Of a stretch of DNA of 64,000 nucleotides, positions 23,710 to 31,812 are shown piece after piece. The stretch is from Gammaproteobacteria bacterium (GTDB lineage Bacteria > Pseudomonadota > Gammaproteobacteria > Tenderiales > Tenderiaceae), in contig JAKFXL010000049.1 of NCBI GenBank assembly GCA_021731365.1, positions 1 to 64,000 on the forward strand, in the 5' to 3' direction. Both the position numbers and the translations under genes were made by a program. The first letter of the stretch is position 1; the number at the start of each line of letters is the position of its first letter. The notes below the pieces were generated by a model. That model did no database searches. It was not told where the DNA came from and saw only the letters and a list, made by a program, of their open reading frames with translations.

Positions 23710-23988
23710 TTACTGCGCGGGTGGTACATACCCTTCAGGCATGGCAACACCGTCGCCACCACTAAAGAGAAACTTGTCCATCTCCTCTTTCAGAAAGCTT
23801 TGGGCTTTCTGATCCATCAGCGACAGGCGGTATTCGTTGACCAGCATGGTCTGATGTTTTAGCCACCCCTGCCACGCCTGCTGAGAGATCTCTTCGTAGA
23901 TCCTTTTCCCCATTTCGCCAGGATAGGGTTGACGCTCCAGACCGGGCAACTCTTTGTTCAGCTTTTTGCACATCACCATGCGGGCCAT
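23710..23988 (-). CDS. yggX: Fe(2+)-trafficking protein YggX
   Basis: A 92-residue protein of the YggX family, implicated in iron delivery to Fe-S clusters and in resistance to oxidative damage. The start at 23988 gives [19 protein letters not shown], with the conserved N-terminal cysteine, then [18 protein letters not shown]. It is downstream of mutY (gap 77 bases), the classic mutY-yggX operon; MutY itself needs a 4Fe-4S cluster. Confidence 0.95.
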   Translation of the reverse strand: MARMVMCKKLNKELPGLERQPYPGEMGKRIYEEISQQAWQGWLKHQTMLVNEYRLSLMDQKAQSFLKEEMDKFLFSGGDGVAMPEGYVPPAQ

Positions 23989-24065
23989 CGGACACACTCC
24001 ACTGTTCTATTAAAAGTGGGCCATTCTAACAAACAGGGGCGGGGGCGGCTATTCTCATTCCTGGG

Positions 24066-25148
24066 TTATGGATGAGTGGTGGGTTTAGTGCCCAAACTCT
24101 CCAGTAGTCGCTTCACTGGCGCTGCTAATCCGCGGGCATCCGGGCGGGCCGGGTTGTACCAGGTCTGGTTGCCATCATCGTGAATAGTTGTACCGGTGCC
24201 TCGGAGCTGCGCCACCACGGGGGTAATGTTGAGGTGAAAGTGGCTGAAGCTATGACGTAACGGCGCGATACGGTTTTTGATGGTGGCGGGGTAGCCCAGC
24301 CTCTCTTTGCACCAGGCAAGCAGTGCATCATCACTCTGTTCCCCCTCCAGCTCTGGCAGACACCACAGTCCACCCCATATGCCCGCAGGTGGGCGCTGCT
24401 GTAGCAGTACTGCATTGTCGCTGTTTTGTAGCAGCAGCATGGTCACCTGGCGTGTGGGAATCTGCTTTTTGGGGCGTGCCGTGGGCAGGGCATTTTGCAC
24501 CCCTTGGGCGTAGCCCGCACACCCCTGTTGTACTGGGCAGTCGTGGCAGCGGGGTTGGCTGCGGCGGCAGAGTGTCGCCCCCAGATCCATAATTGCCTGG
24601 GTATAGTCACCGTTGCGCTGTTGCGGGGTGTGCTGTTCAGCCAGTTGCCACAACTTTTTTTCGATGGCGGGTGTGCCGGGCCACCCCTCAATGGCGTGAT
24701 AACGGCTGAGTACCCGTTTGACGTTGCCGTCGAGAATGGGGTGGCGCTGCTGTTGTGATAGCGAGAGGATCGCACCCGCGGTGGAGGGGCCGATACCGGG
24801 GAGTGTCACCACCGCCTCAATTTGTGGTGGGAATGTGCCGCTGTATTCATCTCGTATCTGTTGTGCGGCTTTGTGCAGGTTGCGGGCGCGGGCGTAGTAG
24901 CCCAGCCCGGTCCAGAGATGCAGTACCTCATCCTGAGGGGCGTTGGCAAGGGCGGCAATGTTGGGAAAGCGCTGCATGAAGCGCTCAAAGTAGGGGATGA
25001 CGGTGCTCACCTGGGTCTGTTGCAACATGATTTCAGAGACCCATACCCGGTATGGACTCTGCTCTCTCTGCCAGGGTAGATCTTTACGGCCATGGTGGTC
25101 GAACCATTGGAGTAGCAGGTTGCTGAAGGTATCTATTGGCATGGGCAT
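24066..25148 (-). CDS. mutY: Adenine DNA glycosylase MutY
   Basis: A 360-residue base-excision enzyme that removes adenine opposite 8-oxoguanine. The catalytic E39 is in SEIMLQQTQV; the helix-hairpin-helix is LPGIGPSTAGAIL, followed by the catalytic aspartate in HPILDGNVKRVL. The cluster ligands CRRSQPRCHDCPVQQGC follow the C-x6-C-x2-C-x5-C spacing. A C-terminal NUDIX-like domain (from about residue 230) recognises 8-oxoguanine. The ATG at 25142 is an equally good start. Confidence 0.96.
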   Translation of the reverse strand: MPMPIDTFSNLLLQWFDHHGRKDLPWQREQSPYRVWVSEIMLQQTQVSTVIPYFERFMQRFPNIAALANAPQDEVLHLWTGLGYYARARNLHKAAQQIRDEYSGTFPPQIEAVVTLPGIGPSTAGAILSLSQQQRHPILDGNVKRVLSRYHAIEGWPGTPAIEKKLWQLAEQHTPQQRNGDYTQAIMDLGATLCRRSQPRCHDCPVQQGCAGYAQGVQNALPTARPKKQIPTRQVTMLLLQNSDNAVLLQQRPPAGIWGGLWCLPELEGEQSDDALLAWCKERLGYPATIKNRIAPLRHSFSHFHLNITPVVAQLRGTGTTIHDDGNQTWYNPARPDARGLAAPVKRLLESLGTKPTTHP

Positions 25149-25357
25149 TTATGGTTTTAGAGACAAAAAGGTGAGGTATTGTACGGGTTCCTGCTGCTGC
25201 CGGGTGCGCTGAGTGGCCTTGGAGCGTAGAATGGCACACATCCTCCGATGTGGTTGCCCGTATATATAGGCCTGCCTGTTACATTGTTATGGTTGAACGG
25301 GTGGCTGGATAGTGGGGCAGGTGGGGATGTTTACACAGATAAGTTTTTACAGGTCAG

Positions 25358-25633
25358 ATGAAAAGAAAAGTTAAAAAACAGCTTGTCAGCCATCCCAATC
25401 TCATCTGTTCTGAGGATATGAAGGTGACCTCTCATGTGCAGCGGGAAAAAGGGGAGTGGATTATCAATACACTCATGATTGAAGGTTACGACGTGCCTTT
25501 TAAGTACCGGCGTAAAAAAGAGTATCAGGCGCTGAAAGGGGCGCGGGTCAATTTAACCTACTATCCGGATGTGGAGACCGTTGCCTTTATTGAGATGGAA
25601 GTGATGACAGTGGTCCAGATTCGCATCGCCTGA
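25358..25633 (+). CDS. Conserved small protein, unknown
   Basis: A 91-residue basic N-terminus (MKRKVKKQLVSHPN) followed by a compact domain with beta-rich character (GEWIINTLMIEGYDVPFKYR, VNLTYYPDVETVAFIEMEVM). No membrane segment. It is convergent with the antiporter gene. No family is recognised with confidence, but composition and codon use are those of a real gene. Confidence 0.6.
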   Translation: MKRKVKKQLVSHPNLICSEDMKVTSHVQREKGEWIINTLMIEGYDVPFKYRRKKEYQALKGARVNLTYYPDVETVAFIEMEVMTVVQIRIA

Positions 25634-25652
25634 GCCAAGCGTGGTGGCAGGT

Positions 25653-27656
25653 TTAGCCATCCACTACCACCTCACTCTCGGTTGTGCGGGCCAAAAGCTG
25701 GCGCTCTACCTCATCCAGGGTCGAGGGAATTCCGTAAAGAATCAGCGTATCGCCACTCTCCAGCCGGGTATCGTCTGCCGGGTGGGGGGTCCGTTTGCCA
25801 TTGCGTTGCATGGCAATGATGTTGACCTCCTGTCCGGTTAGCCCCAGGGCACCAATCTCTCTTCCTGTCGCCCAGCTATCACTGCTCAGGTCGATGGCGT
25901 GCAGCTCTGCAGGGCTGTTGCCACCGGCCATCAGACTATCCTCGACGCCGGGAAAGAGCTGGTGCATCAGTTCGTAACGCCCCCGCTGTACCTGACGCAC
26001 CTTGCTGAAGATGCGGGCGGCGGGCACCTTGAGCAGGAACAGCAGGTGTGAGGCCATCATGAGGCTCGCCTCCAGAATCTCCGGAATCACCTCCGTTGCG
26101 CCAGCGTCGAGCAGGTTCTGCAGCTCACTGTCATCACGGGTACGCACCACAATGGGGATGGTGCTGTTAACACTGCGCACATTGTGCAGGATTTTAAAGG
26201 CAGGGCCGGTACCGTCGGTACAGACCATCACCGCCGCAGCGTGCTCCAGTCCGGCGGCCTTGAGCAGATCGAGGCTGGAGGCGTCGCCGTAGGTGACCGG
26301 CTCCTTGGCCTTAACGGCGTTCTGGATCAACACCGGGTCCAGATCCATGGCGACGAAGTTGATCCCCTCATCCTCTAAAAAGCGGGCAATGGTCTGCCCC
26401 AGCCGGCCATAGCCGCAGATGATGACATGGCCAGAGAGGCCGTGGGCCGTCACCTCCACATGTTCACGAACCGCATCTTTGCTCATGGTCACCGCCTGTG
26501 GCAGTAGCCGTGCAGCGAGTCGGCCATTGGCGCGGATGAGTAGTGGTGAGATCGCCATGCTGATCAGCAGCGCCGCCAGCACCACCTGACCGTAGTGCTG
26601 TTCGATATTGCCGCCGCTGATGGCCAGTGTCAGGATGGCAAAACCAAACTCGCCACCGTGGGCCAGCACCAGCCCGGTACGCAGGGATACCGCGTTGTTC
26701 CAGCCACCCAGTCGACAGAGTACGGCGATGACCACTACTTTGAAGAGGATAAGGGCGGTCAGTAGCAGCAGGATCCAGACCCAGTAGGTGGGCAGGATTT
26801 TGAGATCAAGCAACATGCCCACGGTGATGAAAAACAGCCCCAGCAGCACGTCACGGAAGGGGCGCACCTCCGCTTCTACCTGATGGCGGAACTCGGTCTC
26901 GCCCATCATCATGCCCGCCACAAAGGCCCCCAGTGCCAGTGATAACCCCAGCTGTTCTGTTAACCACGCCGAACCGAGGGTGATCAGCAGTACCGTCAGG
27001 GTAAATAGCTCCGTGGAGCGAAAGCGTGCCACGCTATGGAAGAGTGGGCGCAGTACCCAGCGGCCAATGATCAGAATTAGCCCCAGTGCCAGCGCCCCTT
27101 TGGCAACGGCGCTGATGACAGTGAGTGTGGAGGGGGTTTCAGCATTCACCGAAGTGGAAGCCAATATAAGGAATGGGATCACCATCACATCCTGGAACAG
27201 CAGAATGCCCACGGCGTTGCGGCCATGGCGGGTATGCAGTTCGATCTGGTCGGTAAGCTGTTTGATCACCAGCGCGGTGGAGGACATGGCCACCACACCA
27301 CCGAGGATCAGCGCCCCCTCCAGTGTCATGCCAAAATAGACCCCAACCACAGCGGTAATGGCAGTGGTGACAATCACCTGCGCCCCGCCCAGCCCAAGCA
27401 CCACCCCCTTCATCCGCATCAGCTGTGACAGGGAGAACTCGAGACCAATGGTAAAGAGCAGGAAGACCACCCCAAACTCAGCAATGTCGCGGGTACGCTC
27501 CGTATCATCCACCAGCCCCAGACCGTAAGGCCCCATCGAAACACCGATAGCCAGATAGCCCAAAATGGGCGGCAGTTTCAGACGCAAACAGACCACCACC
27601 ACCGCAACTGCGGCGGCGAAGAGTATAAGGATGTCGTTAAGGTAGCCGTGATCCAT
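25653..27656 (-). CDS. Kef-type monovalent cation:proton antiporter (CPA2)
   Basis: A 667-residue inner-membrane protein. About 12 spans form the Na+/H+ exchanger domain (residues 1-380), followed by a cytoplasmic TrkA-N/RCK domain whose Rossmann loop HVIICGYGRLGQTIARFLED starts near residue 403, and a RCK_C domain at the end (AIDLSSDSWATGREIG onward). KefB/KefC proteins export K+ in exchange for H+ and are often controlled by glutathione adducts. No ancillary KefF/KefG gene is adjacent, so the exact ion and control are not determined. Confidence 0.9.
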   Translation of the reverse strand: MDHGYLNDILILFAAAVAVVVVCLRLKLPPILGYLAIGVSMGPYGLGLVDDTERTRDIAEFGVVFLLFTIGLEFSLSQLMRMKGVVLGLGGAQVIVTTAITAVVGVYFGMTLEGALILGGVVAMSSTALVIKQLTDQIELHTRHGRNAVGILLFQDVMVIPFLILASTSVNAETPSTLTVISAVAKGALALGLILIIGRWVLRPLFHSVARFRSTELFTLTVLLITLGSAWLTEQLGLSLALGAFVAGMMMGETEFRHQVEAEVRPFRDVLLGLFFITVGMLLDLKILPTYWVWILLLLTALILFKVVVIAVLCRLGGWNNAVSLRTGLVLAHGGEFGFAILTLAISGGNIEQHYGQVVLAALLISMAISPLLIRANGRLAARLLPQAVTMSKDAVREHVEVTAHGLSGHVIICGYGRLGQTIARFLEDEGINFVAMDLDPVLIQNAVKAKEPVTYGDASSLDLLKAAGLEHAAAVMVCTDGTGPAFKILHNVRSVNSTIPIVVRTRDDSELQNLLDAGATEVIPEILEASLMMASHLLFLLKVPAARIFSKVRQVQRGRYELMHQLFPGVEDSLMAGGNSPAELHAIDLSSDSWATGREIGALGLTGQEVNIIAMQRNGKRTPHPADDTRLESGDTLILYGIPSTLDEVERQLLARTTESEVVVDG

Positions 27657-27786
27657 CTTTAGTTTGTCGTTGTTGCAAGGTGAATGGGTTAGTGCGCCCC
27701 TCTGATAGTGTCACTGTTGAGTTGTTTTTAGAAGAGTTTTTATAGGGTTGGGGTGGTCCGGGGGGGCTGTTGTTGTGCTGTTCTAT

Positions 27787-28881
27787 TTAAGCAAGTTCAA
27801 GTTCAAAATTACCTCTAGTATTGGTAGTTGGCGCTTTGGTAGTTAAAGTGCCTGACAGAGACTCCTTGACGCAATTGGCCACTACATTTGCAAGTCGGCA
27901 TGGTACGGCGTTTCCAATTTGAGAATACACTCTGCTACTTGGCCCACAGAAAATGTACTTTGGGGGAAAAGTTTGAAGTAATGCGGCCTCATTGATTGTT
28001 AGCCTCCGTAGGTATGAGGGCGCGTCATGCATTCCTTGGGGCTTGCCACCTGAGATCAAATGTCTATGGTACTCCTCTGTCCATGCCTCTTTGCCATAGT
28101 ACAGGTGATTGTCATCTATAATCGGGGTTCTGTTGCCCCCCATGCTTGCTGGTAGTGTGCTTGCCCAGCCATCAGGGTTGAGTGGTCTCCCTTGGCCGTT
28201 AAACAACATTCCAGCGTAAGGGGATTTTCGAAGCACTGGCTTGGCGGCTAATGTAATTTTTGCGTTGCAAATATGGCTATTGTTTTTTGAGCCTGGCTGC
28301 CCTAGCGGTACTAGCGTATCTCTCAACGTAGGTGCTGATTTTCTATGTTTATGAAAGGCGGATGCAAAAATAGGGTTAATCCCGCTTTTTACTCCGATAA
28401 AAAAGACTCGTTCTCGCGATTGAGGGACACCGTAGTCTTTGGCGTTTAATATATGAATGGTTATTGCGTATCCGGCTTTTTGGAAGCGAGAAAGAAGAGA
28501 GGCCCTTACAGTTTCAAATTTAGCAAGTGTCCCAAGGGCTTTTACATTCTCCATTACAAAAATCTTGGGTCGAATTTTTTCAACGATATTGCAAAAACTG
28601 AATATTAATTTGCTTCTAGGATCTGAAGGATCCATCTTTCCAGCGACCGAAAACCCTTGGCATGGTGGGCCGCCAAATACCACATCCACATTATTGAATG
28701 AATGAAGCGCGGTTCCGCATACATCAATGTCACCCTCAAAAAGTTCGGTTTCGGGGTGATTTGCACGGAATGTATCACATGCGTGTTTATCCATTTCATT
28801 TGCTGCAATGATTTTAAAACCGGCCGCTTTGAAGCCTACGTCCATGCCACCGGCTCCGCTAAACAGGGAAATAGCCTTCAT
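27787..28881 (-). CDS. C5-cytosine DNA methyltransferase (Type II M)
   Basis: A 364-residue cytosine-5 methyltransferase. Motif I is SLFSGAGGMDVGF (residues 5-17), motif IV GGPPCQGFS with catalytic C74, motif VI FVMENVKAL, motif VIII QSRERVFFIG and motif X QIGNAVPCRLANVVA; all are present in normal order, so it should be active. The variable target recognition region lies around residues 200-290. It is divergent from a small XRE regulator and a putative endonuclease, which together look like a Type II restriction-modification unit. Lower GC than its flanks suggests transfer. Confidence 0.95.
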   Translation of the reverse strand: MKAISLFSGAGGMDVGFKAAGFKIIAANEMDKHACDTFRANHPETELFEGDIDVCGTALHSFNNVDVVFGGPPCQGFSVAGKMDPSDPRSKLIFSFCNIVEKIRPKIFVMENVKALGTLAKFETVRASLLSRFQKAGYAITIHILNAKDYGVPQSRERVFFIGVKSGINPIFASAFHKHRKSAPTLRDTLVPLGQPGSKNNSHICNAKITLAAKPVLRKSPYAGMLFNGQGRPLNPDGWASTLPASMGGNRTPIIDDNHLYYGKEAWTEEYHRHLISGGKPQGMHDAPSYLRRLTINEAALLQTFPPKYIFCGPSSRVYSQIGNAVPCRLANVVANCVKESLSGTLTTKAPTTNTRGNFELELA

Positions 28882-28911
28882 TGTTATATTCCAATTTCGA
28901 ATAATTTAAGA

Positions 28912-28924
28912 ATCATAGCATGAT
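28912..28924. promoter_or_regulatory. Candidate operator in divergent RM promoter
   Basis: A palindrome ATCAT-AGC-ATGAT in the 77-bp gap between the methyltransferase gene and the XRE regulator. Controller proteins of RM systems bind palindromes in such gaps to delay endonuclease expression. No pair of classic C-boxes is obvious, so the call is tentative. Confidence 0.42.
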
Positions 28925-28958
28925 AATCCCCCTGGGTTAAAGTCCAAATGATGGAAAT

Positions 28959-29213
28959 ATGAATAAATCAATACACGACAATTTATACCAAAAGCTTATA
29001 TCTGAGTTAACGCAGGAGCGGATTAGATTGAATATTTCTCAAGGTGAGCTTGCGATGCAGGTCAGGTTGAATCAATCGGATGTATCTAAAATTGAAAAAT
29101 TTGAAAGGCGCTTGGATGTGCTTGAGTTTGCTATGATTCTGAAGGCTCTTAGGGTGGGTGAAAATGTTCGGCTTCAGAGTATCGTAAAAGAGTTCACTGG
29201 TGTTCCTTTATGA
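28959..29213 (+). CDS. XRE-type controller protein of RM system
   Basis: An 84-residue helix-turn-helix protein (HTH about residues 15-60: RLNISQGELAMQVRLNQSDV, SKIEKFERRLD). Size and position fit C proteins that control Type II restriction-modification genes. Its stop overlaps the start of the putative endonuclease gene (ATGA), so the two are translationally coupled, as usual for C-R pairs. Confidence 0.8.
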   Translation: MNKSIHDNLYQKLISELTQERIRLNISQGELAMQVRLNQSDVSKIEKFERRLDVLEFAMILKALRVGENVRLQSIVKEFTGVPL

Positions 29214-30292
29214 CCTGTATCGCAGAGCGGAACTATTCGGCACAGTATTACGTTAATACTAGACTCGGCGTAGCGAAAACAAGGAAAGTGGAGGATTTTT
29301 TGGAGTTTGGCCCGGATGTACATCAATTGCTCGCTGATTTAATTGAGGTGAAAGCAAAAGGCTTTCGAGGGGTAGTGGTGACGGCGTTAACTGGCATTCA
29401 TCTTGATGAGGGTTATGATCCGTTGAATAATTTTTACGGATGTAATCCACGGTCAATTTTTGAAGGTGGAATCTGGTATGCCTTACAAGAAAATGGTATT
29501 CCATGTGGAAAATCAGACCCGCTGAATGTTGCAAAAAATGCTAATCAATTAAACGAAGACTGGGCGCAAGGTCGCAGGCCACAAACAGCAGCTACGGCAG
29601 TAGTTGAATTCCTCCGTATAGTGATGAAATCGAGTAAAGTTAAGCGTGCGCGGTTAATAGACTATTTTTTTTACCGTCTTTGGGCGTATGCGATGAGCAT
29701 TGCTAACTATCAGCTTGTGGATGTTGATCCATCATCCCGCTCTAGGCAAATGTTAGGTAATAAGATAATTAGGTTTACCCTTAAGTATCCTGAGTCGGGA
29801 AAACTTCCTCAATTCTTGATTTCTCAATTGCTTCTTGGCGTTTTCGATGCTTCAACGGTAGGCGTGATTGGTGGAGGCGAAAGTGTTTTTGCGACTAACA
29901 CAACTTCAAAGAAGCCAGCTGATATATGGCTGGAGGTTAATGGAGCGCCAACTAATTTATATGAGATTACGGTTAAGCCAGTTTCGAAAAAAAGGCTTGA
30001 TGATAGTCTGGATGCTCTTAAATCAACAGGACATTTGAATAATTCAGTAACGTTTGTATGCAGAATGGAGATGGATATTAAGGAGCTTGATGTTGTGGAT
30101 GGTAGTTATGAATACAAAGGCAAGCGCTTTGATTTTATTGATTATCAATTTTTTTGTCAGTCGCTCTGTGCTCTGCTGAGTGATAAAGGTTTTTCGACAG
30201 TTTTAAATAGCATGTCACAATTTGTCAGGGATATGCACGTGTCGATGGAAACAAAGACAGGATGGAATGAATTCTTTGCAGAACATCTCTAA
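29210..30292 (+). CDS. Putative Type II restriction endonuclease
   Basis: A 360-residue soluble protein with no family I recognise. It is coupled to the controller gene and next to a divergent C5 methyltransferase, which argues that it is the restriction enzyme. A possible catalytic region is KKPADIWLEVNG (D238) followed by LYEITVKPVSKKR (E252, K256); the E-x3-K spacing differs from the usual PD-(D/E)xK. The recognition sequence cannot be inferred. An alternative is an RM-associated protein of another kind, but length and context favour an endonuclease. Confidence 0.7.
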   Translation: MTCIAERNYSAQYYVNTRLGVAKTRKVEDFLEFGPDVHQLLADLIEVKAKGFRGVVVTALTGIHLDEGYDPLNNFYGCNPRSIFEGGIWYALQENGIPCGKSDPLNVAKNANQLNEDWAQGRRPQTAATAVVEFLRIVMKSSKVKRARLIDYFFYRLWAYAMSIANYQLVDVDPSSRSRQMLGNKIIRFTLKYPESGKLPQFLISQLLLGVFDASTVGVIGGGESVFATNTTSKKPADIWLEVNGAPTNLYEITVKPVSKKRLDDSLDALKSTGHLNNSVTFVCRMEMDIKELDVVDGSYEYKGKRFDFIDYQFFCQSLCALLSDKGFSTVLNSMSQFVRDMHVSMETKTGWNEFFAEHL

Positions 30293-30389
30293 AAAACACT
30301 TTGCATGAATGGTTTTACAGTATGTTTCAATGTTGTATAGAGTGTCCAATGTCTTCGATGTGCTGAATATGGCTGGCGAATTAAATGAA

Positions 30390-31790
30390 TTACATGACCT
30401 CTTCTTTTACAAGTCTGGGTTGAGCGATCTGAGTCAGGTTATCTATCGATTTGGTTGTTACGGTTGTGGTGGGGGCATGATCATCAGTGAGGGTGCGACT
30501 AAAGGGTGCCATCAGTTCACGGAAGATGCGGGTCAGCAGTCGTGACTCCTGGGTGACGATGTCGGCCTGTCCCTCCATCTCCTGCATAAAGGCCAGGCGT
30601 TTGCCAAAGCTGGTGACCAGGGGGGATGGCAGTGATACCTCAACGGCGTAGCTCTGTTGCCGGGGCACCTGGGAGATGTTGCTGACCTGTCCCCGAACCA
30701 GGCCGTACTCCTGATAGGGAAACCCGGCGAGGCGGATGTGGACCTGCTGCCCAACCCGCAGTTTGCCGGAGTTGTTGAGGGGGACACGCATCTTGCCGAG
30801 GATCGCCCCGGCATCGGTGGAGACGATGCTCATCACCTCGTCCCCGGCGGCGACATACTGGTTGTCGCTCCAGTAGTCGAAGAGCGCTACCCGTCCGGCG
30901 GTGGGGGCGCGCAGTACGTATGCCCGCTCCCATTCGGCGATGCGTCCGAGCAGGGTCTGGTACGCCTCGTCGATCTGGGTCCGCATCTGCTCACCCCGGC
31001 GTTCGTCGATAACGCGCAGTTGCAGCCGCTCTTCGTTGGCACGGCTCAGGTCGATACGTGCTGCGGCCCGTTCTGACTCCAGCTGCTCTTCGGCGCGGCG
31101 TAGCTCCAGCCGTTCGACGCGTTTGTCGTCGAGCATCTTTTCCGAGATGGTGCCCGCCAGTTGCAGATTGGTGTATCGGGCCAGATCTTTCTCCAGCAGT
31201 GTGCGCCGCTCGCGCAGCGTCTGCCCCTGACGTTCAAGGATCTCCAGCAGTGCCGCCGTTTCATGCCGCCGCGCCTCCAGCGCCTGTAGCTGTTGTGCGG
31301 CGCGGTCATGGCGCAGGGACTCCAGGTATTCGCTGCAGCGCACCTGATAAGAGGAGTAGGCCTCTTGCAGTGCCCCCAGCCGTAGCAGTGGCTGGGTGGT
31401 GCGAACGGCATCAATCTGACACGTGCGGGCGGCGCTGCTGTTGTTGAGCTGGGTGGCAAGGGTGAGCACGGCCTCGGTATTGACGCTGTTTTCAATCACC
31501 GCCAGCATGTCGCCAGCGGCCACCTGCTGTTGGTCACGCACGGTAATCTGCTGTAGCTTGCCGGCACTGGGGGCGACTATTCGTGCGGGGGGCATGGGGG
31601 TGGTGACCACAACTCGCGCCGGGACCACCTCGGGGTATTTGACCCACCACGCCACGCCGATTAGTGTGGCAATACCGATGCAGACAACGGCAGTGCCCCA
31701 GCGTAATACCCAGGGCGAGACGGCCCCCAGCACCTCGCGGGCGTAGTGGCTGTATTCCCCCAGGTCGTTATGGATCTCTAACCGTGGCAT
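30390..31790 (-). CDS. HlyD-family membrane fusion protein of peptide exporter
   Basis: A 466-residue periplasmic adaptor of a type I export system. One N-terminal membrane span (about residues 28-50) precedes lipoyl/barrel-sandwich halves (RIVAPSAGKLQQITVRDQQQ and LRAPTAGRVALFDYW) around a long coiled coil (about 120-290). The C-terminal beta domain covers 330-420. The open frame extends 74 codons upstream into the exporter gene, but AAGGAG eight bases before 31790 and the start of recognisable adaptor sequence (MPRLEIHNDLGEYSHYAREV) fix the start. It is the last gene of the precursor-enzyme-ABC-HlyD cluster. No outer-membrane TolC gene is present. Confidence 0.9.
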   Translation of the reverse strand: MPRLEIHNDLGEYSHYAREVLGAVSPWVLRWGTAVVCIGIATLIGVAWWVKYPEVVPARVVVTTPMPPARIVAPSAGKLQQITVRDQQQVAAGDMLAVIENSVNTEAVLTLATQLNNSSAARTCQIDAVRTTQPLLRLGALQEAYSSYQVRCSEYLESLRHDRAAQQLQALEARRHETAALLEILERQGQTLRERRTLLEKDLARYTNLQLAGTISEKMLDDKRVERLELRRAEEQLESERAAARIDLSRANEERLQLRVIDERRGEQMRTQIDEAYQTLLGRIAEWERAYVLRAPTAGRVALFDYWSDNQYVAAGDEVMSIVSTDAGAILGKMRVPLNNSGKLRVGQQVHIRLAGFPYQEYGLVRGQVSNISQVPRQQSYAVEVSLPSPLVTSFGKRLAFMQEMEGQADIVTQESRLLTRIFRELMAPFSRTLTDDHAPTTTVTTKSIDNLTQIAQPRLVKEEVM

Positions 31791-31812
31791 GGTTTGCGCT
31801 CCTTGATTGAGA

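Noticed and set aside
24307..25212. Several plus-strand frames opposite mutY
   Set aside because: They are antisense shadows of a well-conserved gene; none has motifs or start signals.
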